Source: Alnus glutinosa (taxonomy: Eukaryota > Streptophyta > Magnoliopsida > Fagales > Betulaceae). From it: a stretch of 64,000 nucleotides of DNA. The translations under genes and the position numbers were made by a program. The notes beneath the pieces are model-generated. The model ran no database searches. It worked only from the letters and a program-made list of their open reading frames with translations, and was not told the DNA's origin. Numbering within the stretch: position 1 is the stretch's first letter; each line of letters starts with the position of its first letter. Below, in pieces: positions 11,561 to 24,426 of the stretch. The DNA lies in NCBI RefSeq assembly GCF_958979055.1, contig NC_084894.1, positions 6,135,501-6,199,500 on the forward strand, in the 5' to 3' direction.

Positions 11561-12734
11561 AAATTAATTAAAAGAAGTTAATTCGTCGGCCACCCCATAA
11601 AAGAGATTGAGGTGGTTTAATCACCCTCTCACCCTTTGAGCGGGAGGTCAGCTACTTCCTTAGGGCAGTTAGCTCATTCCAACCATACTCAAAGCATAGC
11701 CGATAAGGAAGTGGCTGACCATCCCTCAAATGGTAAGAAGGTAGTTAGCCAACCCCCCACCCAATCATATTTATGGAGTGATCGACGACCTCAAAATGAT
11801 GGTCCAACACAAATCCTTTACAATTAATGACCCTTACAATTTGCTAAGTCTTTCATTCTTTTCACTCGACAGCAATCAATGACAGTGTTTACCTGTTTGG
11901 CAAATAATTGTCTTTGTTTTTACTTCTCAAAAAAAAAAAAAAAAAAAAATTCAAATCTCATTTCACAACCTCAATATCACGTCAATCATTTCTTATTTAT
12001 ATTCAAACAAAGAATTCACGACAAATTCTTTACCGAACATATCCACTAGCAAGTATTTGTAGGGTCTACTCTACATAACATTATAACGACAATAATTCAC
12101 TCCATCCCTCAAACGTCTTACCGTTGAGCAATCACTTTGTGGCGGTGATCAATCACAAGAAGTACACTATCAATTTAACTGTTGGGGAACCAAAAAGAAT
12201 GATAATTTAACAAATCTTTTCAACCCGCATGTCACGCCTCACGCCTATACCATACCACCCTTCACATGGTGTCCAACCTGCCTACATGTATACGTATTAT
12301 TGGGCTCTTTTTTTTCTTTTCTTTTTTGAAAAAGCAAATAAATAAGAAACTTGAGTTGAGGAAGAATAGAGATTGAATGAAAAAGAAATTTGGGTTGCGA
12401 TGAATGAAAATTGAAAAAGAAATTATCTTTTCTATATATATTGAAAGTATATGACAGTTGGGAAAAGATGAATTTTTTTAAAAAATATGACCGTTAAAAA
12501 AAGATAAAATTTTAAAAATATGACCGTTAGAAATTAGAACAGACAAATTGTGAAGAAAAAAAATGACCACCAAGGAAAAAAAAAAAAAACAATAAAAAAA
12601 TTTTGAAAAATATGACAGTTAGAAGAAGACAAATTTTTTAAAATATATCCATTTGGAAAAGTCAATTTTTTTTGAAAATATTACAGTCAAGAAAAGACAA
12701 ATTTTGAAAAATGTGATTGTTGGAAAGCAAAAAG

Positions 12735-12736
<2 letters not shown>

Positions 12737-12795
<59 letters not shown>
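12737..12795. repeat. (AT)n microsatellite, about 29 units
   Basis: Uninterrupted AT dinucleotides over about 59 bp. The Ile-Tyr repeat ORFs on both strands here are artefacts of the repeat. Confidence 0.98.
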
Positions 12796-12798
<3 letters not shown>

Positions 12799-13605
12799 TT
12801 TAGTTAAAATGAAAAGAAATTTGCTTGGCAGGGATGTGAATACCCTTGGCATCCTCCTAAAATGTGTATTCATGTATTCAGCTTAGTGAAAAGGAAAATG
12901 CTTCTTCTTAAAGAATCACTTCTTCCTGACTTTGTCTTGAATATACACGCGTGAGTGTAAAAATAATGAGTTCCATGTTTTTTTTTTTTTTTTTTTTATA
13001 AAAAAAAAGTTACAAGTCTGAGTAATTAATATAGCATAATTGAGCAAAATCTATAAATTCAAAATTTTTTGGATTGAGTGATGTCTAAACAGATAGTAAA
13101 CTATATTATGATCTCGCTGAAAGACTCTCCAAGTATCAATATCGGTCACTCTACAGGTCTACTTTTCTTCCCTCGAATTCTCAAATAAATGAAAAGATCT
13201 TCATATTCCCCAGATCAACATTCTCTAACCACTCAAAAGAAGCTCATGAATTTCTTGTACACATAAAAGATGCCTTTGATTAACATCCAACTTAATTAGA
13301 AAGAAAATTTTCCTCTAATCAAGGCTACACAGGACACACTATAAATGAAAACATACTGCAAAATTCAGGTAGCCTTGGGATATAGCAGGCTTTGTACAGA
13401 TGAATTGAACTGGGTCCATACAACTTAATTCGTATGAGATGATATTTACATTTTTGCTTTTTATATATATATCGGCAATTCATCGAGCTGACAAACAAAT
13501 GAGACATTGAGCCATGAGGATGATTTGAATGCCTTCAAGAAGACGCAAGCAATGCATAGGCCAGAGGGAAGAAAATACTAAGCCAGAAATGTTTATTGTA
13601 TTGAA

Positions 13606-16322
13606 CTAGTTTTGAGTCTGACATTTGCCTCTTGTTCCTGCTACCTCAGGCTTCAAATCATCTCCCTGCAACACCATTGAACTTTCCCAAGCATCATTTC
13701 CAGGATCTAGTAAAGGCAAGGATCTTGTAAAAGCTATTTTTGAACCGGATAAAATGCGGTCACTAAGACCCAAAAGAGATCTAGATCTTCTAATTTCATC
13801 ATCATGATCTTGTGTTTGAGCTTGTGAAAGCATCTCAGATAATCTTTCCTGATCAAACCTTTCTGAATTTTCCCGAGTTTTTGAACCAAAGTCCCCATTG
13901 GAAGCTCCCCTGTTAAAGCAAATGCTTCCCCATTGAATTTTCTCAGAGAGAGACTTCCTCCCTTTTGATTCTTTATCAACTGAAACCTTTATTGAATCAT
14001 CTTGAGCATCATCTTCATGAACATAACACCATTTATAGCTCTTGCTGGTATTGTCCATGTTTAATTCAATGGAATGAAGATCGCTTTCACCTGAGTCTTC
14101 TCCATCTGCCACTTCCCCTTCATCCTCTTCTTTCTCTGCATTTTGAGATGACCCAAAATTGATCTTCTTCAAGTAGGCCTCAAGCTCCTTGATCTTTTCA
14201 AACTTTGGAGACCCATCAGAATTTTCTTTACCTACTTTCGTTTTCAAGTACACCTCAAGTTCATTTCTAAGCTTTTCTACCGCAGCATTCTTCTCCTCAA
14301 ATTGATACTTAGCTTCTGAGAGCTTCATCTGGACTCTCTCTTCGCGCAAAACATCAGCCACCTGAAGCATTTCCCTTTCCTTTTCCACTTCTTCCCGAAC
14401 TTTTGCCGACTCTCTCTTTAGTTCTTCTACTTGAGCCCTATCTTCACCAATACCTCTGGCTAACTCATCACAAATTTGCTCCAAAATCTCCTTTGCCCGC
14501 TTCTCCCTCCTAACCTCCTTCATTGCCTTTGACAGGGATGCTTTTGTATCTGCAAGTTCTTTACCAAGCTTCTTGTTCAATCTCTCTGTCTGTCTTCTTA
14601 GCTTCTTCTCAACCTCAAGCTCTTCTGCCATGCATGCTAGGGCATTAAGAATCCTATCTCTTTCCTTGATCTTCCAGGCTGCCTTTTCTTCTGCAAAATG
14701 TTTCATGAGGTACTCGATCTCATTGCGGTTAGACCTTTGTTCGCGGATCAACTGGTCCACCTGGTTGCGTGCTCGATCGAGCTCAATGCGCAGGGCCGAG
14801 ACGACCGGTATTCCTGATGAATGCTGCTCCTGAAGACCCCATACATGATTCAGAACTTTCAGAAGCTCCTTAGATGTGTTTAAGCCATTGCTGACCTCTT
14901 TTAAACGAGTCTGGATTGCAGTTAAACAATAGTTATGATGAGTCTTTCCCAGAGAATGGCTTTCCATCTGCATTTGTGAAGCATATATCCTTCTTACTAA
15001 CAACAACCAAAGACTATTCTAACATGTCATCAACATTCAATACATGTACCTCACAAATAACAAATATTGAAAGTAAGCTCAAAAATAGCACACATATCGT
15101 GGACATGTCAACAAAATCAGAGAAAATTAAAGGGAAAAAAAAAAAAAAAAAAAGCTTTAGAAATTGAAATGGTGGTGATATCAACTATTTCCTCTCCCTC
15201 TCTTTCTCTGTCTCTGTCTCTCTCTCGCGGCTACTTTTTCCACTTCACTAAAAAAAACGGTTGAAAATGACAATGCGAAGATCTAGTCAAATGGACCACT
15301 CAAAGGAAAAAGTTTGGAGACCGACTTTGAAAAATGACTGTCAACATGATATCTATGTCACTTTCGTATTTATTTTCTCCTAATAAAAAAAAGGGGGGGC
15401 TTTTCAAAATGACGCACAACATGCCATAAATGAACAGAGTTGTTCTACCTCTATCAAACTAGCATTGCTGGTGGAGTCCAATCCAACCAAACAATAGTCA
15501 GTCAGCTGGAGCTTTTGAGAAATGGCTGATTTTCTTCTCTGGTGACTACCACCTCCAGATCCCTCCATCCTCTGCCCAGTTTACGACAAATAGACAAATA
15601 GACAAACAACAAAGAGTTACTTCAAAACTTCCCCAGCAAAGAAAAATTAATGCATCTACAAGATCCAACTGAATGGCAGAGAAAATTTATTTGAATGTTA
15701 ATTCCACTGGTCGAGCTGACACTCATTTATTAGTGTAAACCTGCAGTGGAATTTTCTCCATTTTTTTTTTTTAAAAAAAAAAAAAAAAATGAAAATCTTA
15801 ATGCCAATTCCTAAATCTAAAATCTAAGTCGAAAAGTGAAACGAAACCAACCTCTGAAATAGGACTACGACATGGATCTGACAACTGGTGGGATAATTTA
15901 GCCACTCTCTCTCGGCTTGTAAGCTCTTTCTTATGATCCTTAACCACCTCCAAGCCTTTCTTCTCTTGCCGTGAAGGAACCTCGTTGATTTCCCATAAGG
16001 TAGCCGCCAATTTCCTCGCAGAAACCGACACTTCCTTCCCTCTCCCACCACCACCGCCACCTTTAGAAGTGGGAAACTCTGCGTTTTCCATCGCCAACGA
16101 AGGCGATCTCGATCTCGATCTCGCGCTAGTCTTCCACGTAGGGACCTGCGTGCTCGACCCGCCTCGCTTCCCGACCAGAATCGCCCGCTTGAATCGGTAT
16201 TTACGGACCAACGAAGAGGACGACGACGACGAACAGCCTCGCTTTCTGATCTTGCAAACCTTCCCTGTCTTTCCCTCCAAGTTGTGGTTTTGCCAAGACA
16301 TTATAGGTAAACAAAAACCCAA
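13606..16322 (-). CDS. Coiled-coil protein of the plant USO1-like family (similar to Arabidopsis At5g41620/At1g64180)
   Basis: There are three exons on the minus strand: 16322-15852, 15571-15449 and 14967-13606. Both introns have GT/AG borders and all exons are phase 0 (157 + 41 + 453 codons, about 651 residues). The N-terminus is basic and serine-rich (GKTGKVCKIRKRGC, then a Ser run), followed by a GGGGGG tract and the conserved SARKLAATLWEINEVPS block. Exon 2 encodes a KSAISQKLQ segment. Exon 3 gives a long Glu/Lys/Arg-rich coiled coil (roughly residues 240-480) and an acidic, Ser-rich tail. Function is poorly known; the 'intracellular transport USO1-like' label reflects the coiled coil, not a demonstrated role. 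An alternative start is Met8 (MSWQNHN, at 16301), perhaps the better one. No frameshift or stop was seen. A GA microsatellite lies about 360 bp upstream. Confidence 0.9.
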
Positions 16323-16677
16323 AAAACAAAAATTATACTAGAATGTTCACTGAGAATCTTGAAGACCCAATTCTGGGATTTTCAAGATTTTCAAGATTTG
16401 GGTTGGTATTAAAAGTTTCATGGAGGGTACATCGATGCTGATCTTTTTCGTATGTTTGGTAAGTTTGGGACTGTTGGTCTTGAGTTTAGCGAAGAAAAGT
16501 GGCTGTCAAAGATTCTGCTTGTGGTGGAGCATTTGGCAGTCTTTAAAAGATCTGAGGACCTTTTAAGAAGTGTCAAAAATGGAATGTGGACAGGATTTGA
16601 TTGGAAATGGTAGGACTTCGCTTTGTTTCAGAAATCTTGAGAGGGAAACAGAAACACAACGAAAAGCAGAATGTGAT

Positions 16678-16681
<4 letters not shown>

Positions 16682-16713
<32 letters not shown>
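16682..16713. repeat. (GA)n microsatellite upstream of the USO1-like gene
   Basis: About 16 GA units, 360 bp upstream of the start codon of the minus-strand gene (CT repeat in its orientation). CT/GA tracts are common in plant promoters and 5' UTRs, so it may be transcribed leader or promoter. Ser-Leu or Arg-Glu ORFs here come from the repeat. Confidence 0.9.
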
Positions 16714-16714
<1 letters not shown>

Positions 16715-19418
16715 TGTTCAGCGTTGTTCGTTGGGTTAATGGTTTTAAAAGACGATAAGAGGACGTGGCAGACACGTGAGCCAAAGTGCAATCAATCAGG
16801 GACGTAGCATGTGATCCATAGAATGGACGGTCAGAATCTTGACTCGGTTCTGCGTATGTTTTTTTTTTCTTTATAATTATTATTATTATTTTTTATTTTT
16901 TTTGAGATACTTCTTTATTAATTATTGATTGCCCTTCCTAATCTCTCTCCCCTGGAATGTTCTTTCGCTTTCGCCACCGCATATCTTTTAGTATTTTAAT
17001 TAATGAGAATAACTTGATTATCGACAAAATGTGTTGTCTAATAATTAAATATTCTGTAAGCACATTGTTGTTTCTGCCTAACGGGAGGGGAGAAACCCAC
17101 GTTCCATTACATGGGTGAGGGAAACAACGTGGATGGGATACAAGTAGAACCATTGACCAAAATTTCTCACATAAATAATTTATTATAGCGAGATAATAAT
17201 GAGATAGTAGTGTAGTATGTAGTATTACTCGTATTAGAGTCAAGCAATATATAGGGTCATCTCTTTATTAGTAGACAGTTATATGAAGATCATATAATTT
17301 AATGATGTGATAGCGAATTTACGTCATCCTAATTGTATGATAGTCAATTAAAAAATATTACTCTTTATTAATAGCATTAATTAAAAAAACACGTGATTTT
17401 TGCTGGGGGTGCAACAGTGTCTATTCAAGAACATGTCTTTCATTGCACAATTTCGAATGCCATAAAAAGCTTTTGGCTTCCATCACCAGACAACAAATGA
17501 TTTTCAGATGAGATAGTCAAAGGTTCGATCCAATAATGGGTATCAGAGACAGGGTCATGGGGTTTGAGTCGTGAAAGCGTCACGTTGAGTGGGGAATTTT
17601 TGAGATGCAACAGTATCTGCTCTGCTCATATGAACGACTCTTAAAACATGCCTTGTAAGGCGCGATTTCGAATACCATAAAAAATTTTGCTTAACGTAAT
17701 ATTAAAAAATGAGGAAAAAAAATAAGAAAAAAAAAAAAAAAACTAGATTTTTTATGTACTTAATTTGACAAAGAAAAAGGGTAGGGGGGAAGGAGGGTGA
17801 AAAGAACTTGTTAACTAACCTTCTGACCTTGTGAGAGATGAATTTGACAGAGAAATTGGGCCAACCCGTTTTAATCTTTGTTAAACTTTAATTGCCGCGT
17901 CAAGTATGATTGCATAATGATTTAAAAGCTGAAAAGAATTATTCAACCTATTATATTATATATTTACATGCACCAACTTGTCTCCTAGTCCTAGCCTTTA
18001 TGATATGATGCTTGAGCTGCCTCCCTCACCAATTGCTTTTAAGTATAATAGAGTAATTAAATTGTGTATTTAAGGCATTTTGTGTTGCATGCATGTTAGT
18101 ACAGTAAGACTCTTTGTCAATTTTTTTTTTTTTTCCTAAATGATGTATTTTTATTGTTAAAATACTAATTAAATGATTAAATCAATCATTTTCTATCAAC
18201 TTAAGTTTTTATGATAAGTAGTGATTTAAAATGATATCATAATAGAAGTTGCGAGTTTGAATCATTACTCTCACAATTTGCTTCATATTTCAATTAAAAT
18301 ATGACACGTGTTGTTTGATTTCATACGTGAAAAAAAAGTGTTAAAATATTAATTAAATAATTAAATTAATAGTTTTTTTTTATCAATTTAAACTTTTAAA
18401 ATAATTGATAATTTAACATTTATGGTGGTGCCATGCCATGTTAGAAAAACAATTGCTATACCTCGTCCATCTAATATACAAGAAGTGTGCTTATGTGAAG
18501 CACGCAACGAAGCAAGTTGTTGGTATAGTTTTCAGTAAGGAGATTATTCCCAACTCAAGTCAACAGCCATCTCAATTTAAAAACAAAATGTAGTAAATTC
18601 GATGATACATCTAATATAAACATTTTAAGATTATACAATTCAATTTATCTTTCCTAGTCTTTTCAACATGCATATGCCAAATATCTGACTTATTTTCTTA
18701 CTCATGTACTTATCCATTAAATCATATTGGAAAGTAATTATAAAAATAAAAATAAAATAATCGTTTTGGTTAAAGTGTAAGGATCCTCTTCCATTTCATA
18801 TGAAATCGAAATAATTTATTTTATGATTGATCAGATTAAATTTTATAGATCTAATGATATATATGTTGTCACATCATTTAAAAGTTTAAATAATGTATCA
18901 CCACGTTTAAATGACATGACATCATATACATCATTAGATACAATAAAACAAAATTTTGACCGTAATAGCGTGATACCATGTCATAAATCATATTCTTATT
19001 AGATCTAATATTATTGTGTCCTTTCCCAATTATGGGTTAACCCTAAGATGTGACACGCTGCCCAAACACGTGGTAATTGAAAATAAATCAAAACAATATA
19101 ACAATTAGAAGAAGCAAGATTAGGGCAATAAAATGTTTAGGGTCGATGATTAAGAAGGGATTAGGTGATATGTGATCGGAATGCAAGGAAAAAAAGTTTA
19201 TACCACTTGGGAAAATTTTGGATAAGGTTTCACATTCGAATGAGACAACCTGTTTGAACAAGTCAATATGTTTGAACATTGTTCGAACGTGTCACTTAGG
19301 ACACAATTTCTTAAATAATTTGAAACTACTGTTTGAACAAGACATGAACCGCTTGAAAGTAAACATTCTTGCATGCGATTTAGATGCGTCCAAAATTTCA
19401 CACTCATCCAACAACACG

Positions 19419-19423
<5 letters not shown>

Positions 19424-19450
<27 letters not shown>
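19424..19450. repeat. (GA)n microsatellite
   Basis: About 13 GA units, followed by a short interrupted continuation (GCTAGAGAGAG). No gene is attached. Confidence 0.9.
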
Positions 19451-19451
<1 letters not shown>

Positions 19452-20020
19452 CTAGAGAGAGGTGACTTGGGATATCCTTTGAGCTCAAGGCCAGGGGTAA
19501 GAATCATCAGCCTTTCCTTTGTTTTCATAATAGTGTGTGTATTGTAGTGGTTGGGTAAAAGAAGAGGGAGAAGCTTTTCCACGGAAACTCAACTTTTCTT
19601 GAAAAAACTAAAGTCTTTGAAGGAGTAGCGTGCCAAATGAATAGTGAGGAGTTGATAAACATAGTGAGTGAGTTGTTGTGTTGTATGAGAATGTCGTTTC
19701 CGGGTATATGAGTGGTGTTGAAGGTAGCTTTCAAATGGAATAAATGAAATGGAAGAAAAATGCTTGATCTTTAGTTTTGGAACTAAAGATGATAAATTGT
19801 GCATTGGATATGAATGTTATTTCTGACCCGTGCAACTACTTACAAGGTTGGGGTCGTCATTTGCTAGTATCGCTAGGCTAAGTGATGTCACCTGGGGTTG
19901 GACCCAATCGATCAAGTAGTTAGATATCGCGCTATGTGCAACGTACATCCGGCCACCCAGAACACTGAAGTTGTATCAGAGGTCCTGCAAGACACGCAAC
20001 CATCATTGTAAGAGAGTTAA

Positions 20021-20022
<2 letters not shown>

Positions 20023-20071
<49 letters not shown>
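20023..20071. repeat. (AT)n microsatellite
   Basis: Uninterrupted AT repeat of about 24 units in AT-rich intergenic DNA. Confidence 0.95.
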
Positions 20072-20073
<2 letters not shown>

Positions 20074-20856
20074 TAACATAGGAGAGTTGTGACCTTTGTT
20101 ATATAAATGCAATTATATGTACATTTGAGCATATCCGTGTGATTTTATGTCTTCCTTTCTTGTTGAGAAGTCCGATTGAATGAAGCATACTCACATGTTT
20201 TGTAAATGATGGATTTACTTCATAAAACATTATTTCACGTGTGACTTACTTATTAAGCAGTCGACTTATTTTTCTGTATGTAAAACATCTATTTTACAAA
20301 GAAGACGACGCTAGAATTTAGACAAGAGGACTAAGAGAAGATAGATGCGACAGCCTAAGCTGTTAAGACAATTATATATGTTTAACATTTGTTGATGACC
20401 TAGCGTGATTTTATCATATTACTATTTCATAACATGTAATATGCTAGAAATTTGAGCTGTCGTCCCTAAGAAAGGAGGCTGCAAAACCTACCTGCTCTGA
20501 CACAACTTGCCCACCTACCCGAGACAAGTAGACTCTGCAATCTTTTATTTATGTCTTCTTCCTACAAACTATGGATTTGAGAAGTCTTAAAGTAGGGAGT
20601 AATGAATGTGAACCGTCTAATCGATGCCAACGCATCTCACTCCTTTACTCAATCAATCTCTTAGCATGAGGTGGGGCCCTTAAACCGGCTCAATCTTAGG
20701 GATTGGCTGGGGTATCTCATATCATCAATTTTTCTTTGCTTTATGGTATATACTTTCGTTCGGCCGCACTTGAGTTTCTTATTTATATTTTCGGAGGGCT
20801 GCGTTTTAGGATCACAATTTATGTTCACGTATTGGGTTCGTGTTGAACTCGGACAA

Positions 20857-20887
20857 GGATCCTCTCCGTTTCAAATGGAGAGGATCC
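20857..20887. repeat. Short perfect hairpin
   Basis: GGATCCTCTCC at 20857-20867 pairs with GGAGAGGATCC at 20877-20887 across a 9-nt loop. It resembles a foldback remnant; no terminator function is implied. Confidence 0.75.
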
Positions 20888-21752
20888 AAATGTGTCAAAC
20901 TCGTTGGTAATGTTAAAATTTGACAGCTTTAAATGTCACATGTCTGATTCAAGTCGTGTCGAGGTATATGTATAAGACTATTTATGTCAATCATAATCTT
21001 ACTCATTTAATTAAATGGGTCATTCTCATCAACCTTAACCCCTTTAATTTTATATTAGATTCGTGTCGTGTTAAAAATTGTTAATCCTACGTTAATGATA
21101 TTTTGGAAAGTTTACAATGAAAGGAACAAAAAAAAAAAAAAAAAGTTTTGATTACATTTAGGTTTAATAAATCGATGTTTTACCTCTTCCTTCTTGTCTT
21201 CCTATTTCTTTGATGTTCAAAACTCAAAAGTAAAGTATTGCTTTTGTTGATCAATTATGTCTCAATCATCCTTCTCCATCCATTTTCAAAGAAAAGAAAA
21301 AAAAAAAAAAACACTTTTGAAAGGCATAAAAGTAGTAGCATTCTTTGCCGAATTCAAATGAGAACTGAGCGGGAATGAAAAAAAAATAAATAAAAAAAAA
21401 TAAAAAAAGAAAACATGGGTGCTGGGCAGAAGATAGAGGTACAAATAGGCATGCATATATGCTAGAAGCCTGGAAACAATAGACAGTTTTTCTTATGAAC
21501 AGAGGGAAGAAAGGGTAAAGGGAGTTGAAGTCATAATAGATTTTAGACAGGATTGGGTACATCAAAAGACAGAAGTTGCTTCAAAAGTATTTGTCTGTCC
21601 TTCCCTTGAACCCAATTTGCCCAAAAGTAAGCACGACGAACAGTCCGAGGTGCCACGTAATCAACCACAACCTGCACACAACACGTTTCCAACCCACATG
21701 CTCAAACCCCCCAAACAATAAGAGAAGAATAATGATAGTTGTACATCACTCC

Positions 21753-21843
21753 TACAACAAATGTACAACACCCCTTCACATGGGGTGGGCTCCACACACT
21801 GTGGGACCCACCCCATGTGAAGGGGTGTTGTACATTTGTTGTA
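21753..21843. repeat. Perfect 37-bp inverted repeat with a 17-bp spacer (foldback core)
   Basis: Positions 21753-21789 are the exact reverse complement of 21807-21843 (left arm starts TACAACAAATGTACAAC, right arm ends GTTGTACATTTGTTGTA). Further weak inverted structure continues to about 22030, including GTCTTTTACACAA against TTGTGTAAAAGAC. It is likely the core of a MITE; a transcript would fold into a near-perfect hairpin. Confidence 0.85.
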
Positions 21844-22328
21844 CACTTGGTGTACAGGAATCACTTCCCATAAGAGAAAGATATATGATTTCTGCACAAC
21901 TGTTATGTAGATTCAAGAGATATGGGTGGGTTTCATGTGGTGGGTCTCACCACATAAGTCCCACGTAGAATCCAATCTACGTCTTTTGTCTTTTACACAA
22001 TAATTGTGCAACCGTTGTGTAAAAGACATTTCTGTAAGAAAAATGATTATTATACAACATTGTTGTGTACCAAACACTCCTTAAACATTAAACACATACT
22101 ACTAAGATAACGTGTCAAGAACATGACAATGACAATAAATACTTGATATTTTCTATGATAATTATATAATAATATTTTATTAAATAGCATTATTCTTAAA
22201 TATTATTTAAAAGAATATAAAATCATTAAGGTTCTTGTGGAATGTTGGTATTTACCCGAAAAAATAAAAAGAAAACATTGTGAGCCTTTAATAGTAGTAG
22301 TTCTAAAATAAAATAATCCGAACATAGC

Positions 22329-22400
22329 GGTCCCATGGTCTAGTGGTCAGGACATTGGACTCTGAATCCAGTAACCCGAGTTCAAGTCTCGGTGGGACCT
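22329..22400 (+). tRNA. tRNA-Gln (anticodon CUG)
   Basis: The 72-nt cloverleaf is complete. The acceptor stem GGTCCCA pairs fully with TGGGACC, the anticodon stem TTGGA/TCCAG (one G-U) closes the loop CTCTGAA with anticodon CTG, and the T arm is CCGAG-TTCAAGT-CTCGG. The discriminator base is T, and CCA is not encoded, as is normal for nuclear plant genes. There is no intron. A T run follows at about 22402-22406 (CTTTTAT), a plausible RNA polymerase III stop. Confidence 0.95.
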
Positions 22401-22824
22401 CTTTTATAATCTTTCTATTTTTGGGCATTAACCACTTACCAGCAAGTTTGAAAATACTACAGCATTCAAGCCCGATCCAGTATTTTTGGATCAAACTGGG
22501 TCGGGCTTGAATTAGGACACGTTTGGATGCAGGAATATTCGAGTTGGGCCAAGCTAGCTGCCTCAAGGCTTTACACGTTCGAAGCCCCAACCAGAAAACA
22601 GAGAAAAAGGAAAAGCACTTTCGAAGCAAACTCTTCTCCTGCCCTAAATCAAATTGTTTTAGTTTTCACTGCACTTTTGGGATATTAGAAAGTTTTGGGT
22701 TTAGTTTCTTCAGCAAATTTGTGGCTCCAAACCTTTAAACAAACTAATTAAGTTTTCTCAGCAGTTATCATACAGAGCTTGATCCAAAATCCAACTAATT
22801 AATCGATCGGGATTAAACTCTTAA

Positions 22825-22982
22825 GAGAAATGTTACATGCATGCTCAAGTTCATACTTCTTGATATGACAGTCAAAATCACTATTGAATTTTGGATGAAT
22901 CACCATTAAATTTTTTATCAAATGATAATTTTTACTGTCATATCAGAGACTATACAATTAAAAATGCTTGTAGCAATTTCTC
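22825..22982. mobile_element. Small MITE with GAGAAATG termini
   Basis: The left end GAGAAATGTTACATGC is inverted relative to the right end GCTTGTAGCAATTTCTC, and inner arms ATATGACAG and CTGTCATAT also pair. It shares the GAGAAATG tip with the elements at 7559-7926 and 9167-9269. No clear target duplication was seen. Confidence 0.65.
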
Positions 22983-23199
22983 AACCGTTTGGTATTGCAA
23001 GAATTAGGACGTATTTGGTATGTAGGAAAAGATTCAAGAATTGAATAATTCCGTCGTTTAGTTTGTTTATTATTCCTAAAAGTCATCATTCCATTTTTAC
23101 ATCAATTGGGTGTGCACTTGATTAATAAAATAAAAATTGAAACATATAAAATCGCTTTAATTAATAAAATGAAAGATGTTTAAATGGAATGGTACTCAC

Positions 23200-23566
23200 C
23201 AGAACTGAGAAGTGAGAGCAGGAGGGGTGGGGAAGTGAGCGAGCTCGGTTCCAATGCTTTCAAAGAAGAGACCCGTCAAACTCTTGCCGTCGATTGCAGG
23301 TACGCTGGAAGGCGCCAACCATCCGATTAACCCAAATCCTATAACATTCAGATCCTTGCGCAGCCAATCTCTTTCAAAACTTTCCCAAACAAAAAGCCAA
23401 CCATCATCAGTGATCAGTACCACCATCATCAACAAAAACCAACGGTCTTGATCAGTTAAAACCAAATCAGACTTCACTCCCACTACTACTTACCACGTAA
23501 ACTTTCCTCCCGAAGCACGAGCCTGCCTCAGAGGATTCCTAACACCCACAGAGGACCTCACAAAAC
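23200..23566 (-). pseudogene. PSAO: PsaO (photosystem I subunit O) fragment: two internal exons only
   Basis: The minus-strand exons are 23566-23494 and 23379-23200. Both have proper AG acceptors and GT donors, and phases agree (Gly, Cys and Trp codons split by introns). The first encodes the end of the transit peptide region (NPLRQARASGGKFTC). The second encodes the conserved FERDWLRKDLN, GFGLIGWLAPSS, and GTELAHFPTPPALTSQFW blocks. No stop or frameshift is present. The expected first exon (Met and transit peptide) was not found within about 1 kb upstream, nor the last exon (second membrane span and C-terminus) within about 1 kb downstream, where a MITE and AT-rich DNA lie instead. It is therefore read as a gene fragment rather than a working gene; exons much further away cannot be ruled out. 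Confidence 0.85.
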
Positions 23567-23633
23567 CTTAAGAAAAATAAATAAATAAATGCTATATATA
23601 TCAACGATTTATACAGTAAATACACTAATAATA

Positions 23634-24036
23634 TGGAAAACTTCAGTAAATCTCCCTAAATTTTTATCACTTTTGCAATCAATCCTCTAAAGTTCAAAAA
23701 CTATTAAATTAGTGTATCAAAGTTTTAAAAAAATTTGCAATATCAACCGTCCGCTAGGATTTTCCGTTAAATCTTAAAAGATTGAGTGATGAATTTTCAA
23801 AATAACCTCCTTTAAAAAAAAAAAAATTGTAATTTAAAGGTAATTTTGTAATTTTATAAATTTTACGGTGGATATAAGGGCCATTTTACCTTTTGACTGA
23901 TTTAACTCCAAATCGTAACGACAAAAGTGATATTACAAAAAATTAAAAGTTCAATATACTAAATCGAGAGTTTTTTAAATTTAAGGGAATTATAAAAATG
24001 ATGAAAGTTCGGGGGGTTAAGTGAAATTTTTTTCTA
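23634..24036. mobile_element. MULE-like MITE (family copy 2)
   Basis: Inverted ends: AAATCTCCCTAAATTTTTATCA on the left corresponds to the reverse complement of a right end reading TGATGAAAGTTCGGGGGG. The flanks CTAATAATA and GTAATAATA match at 8 of 9 positions, suggesting a 9-bp target duplication. It is related to copies at 11385, 24945 and 25797, and has no ORF. Confidence 0.65.
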
Positions 24037-24068
24037 GTAATAATAACAATAACTGTTATAGCTATTAC

Positions 24069-24100
<32 letters not shown>

Positions 24101-24426
24101 GAACCATTGCAACTTAATTAAAAATTAAAATTTCTATTTTTAAAATTGCTTAAACTCTTAAATTAAGTGATAATTTAAAATAGTATAAGAGGTTTTTAGT
24201 TTGATCCTTACTTCACAATTTACTTTAGCTCTTTTTTAATTAAAATATTCTACATATCAGGTCCCAAATATATAGCAACCAATTAATACATATTTGAGAA
24301 CGCATTTTTAAACACTGCTGTGAAAATTTTATTTTCAGAAAGAATTTTTTAATTAGTTTCAGAAATTAAAACAAAACTAAACAATTAATTAATAACATAT
24401 TCCGAAATTGCTTTTCTTGTTATATA

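Larger units (their letters stand above)
8343..13605. other. Intergenic region between the nitrilase and the USO1-like gene
   Basis: No gene is supported here. An LTR-like remnant at about 8580-8850 carries the phrase TTTACGTGGTTCGGC, often seen in decayed plant LTRs. Inverted-repeat elements lie at 9167-9269, 10548-10930 and 11385-11560, and an AT microsatellite at 12737-12795. The rest is AT-rich, with many A or T homopolymers. Confidence 0.7.
16323..22328. other. Gene-poor region between the USO1-like gene and tRNA-Gln
   Basis: No protein gene is supported. Two related segments at about 17405-17480 and 17608-17690 share GCAACAGT, ATTTCGAATNCCATAAAAA and similar words. There are GA and AT microsatellites at 19424-19450 and 20023-20071, and hairpins at 20857-20887 and 21753-21843. 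The rest is AT-rich. Confidence 0.6.

Noticed and set aside
12619..12886. ORFs on both strands with long Ile-Tyr repeats
   Set aside because: They are translations of the (AT)n microsatellite; no start context, homology or flanking coding signal.
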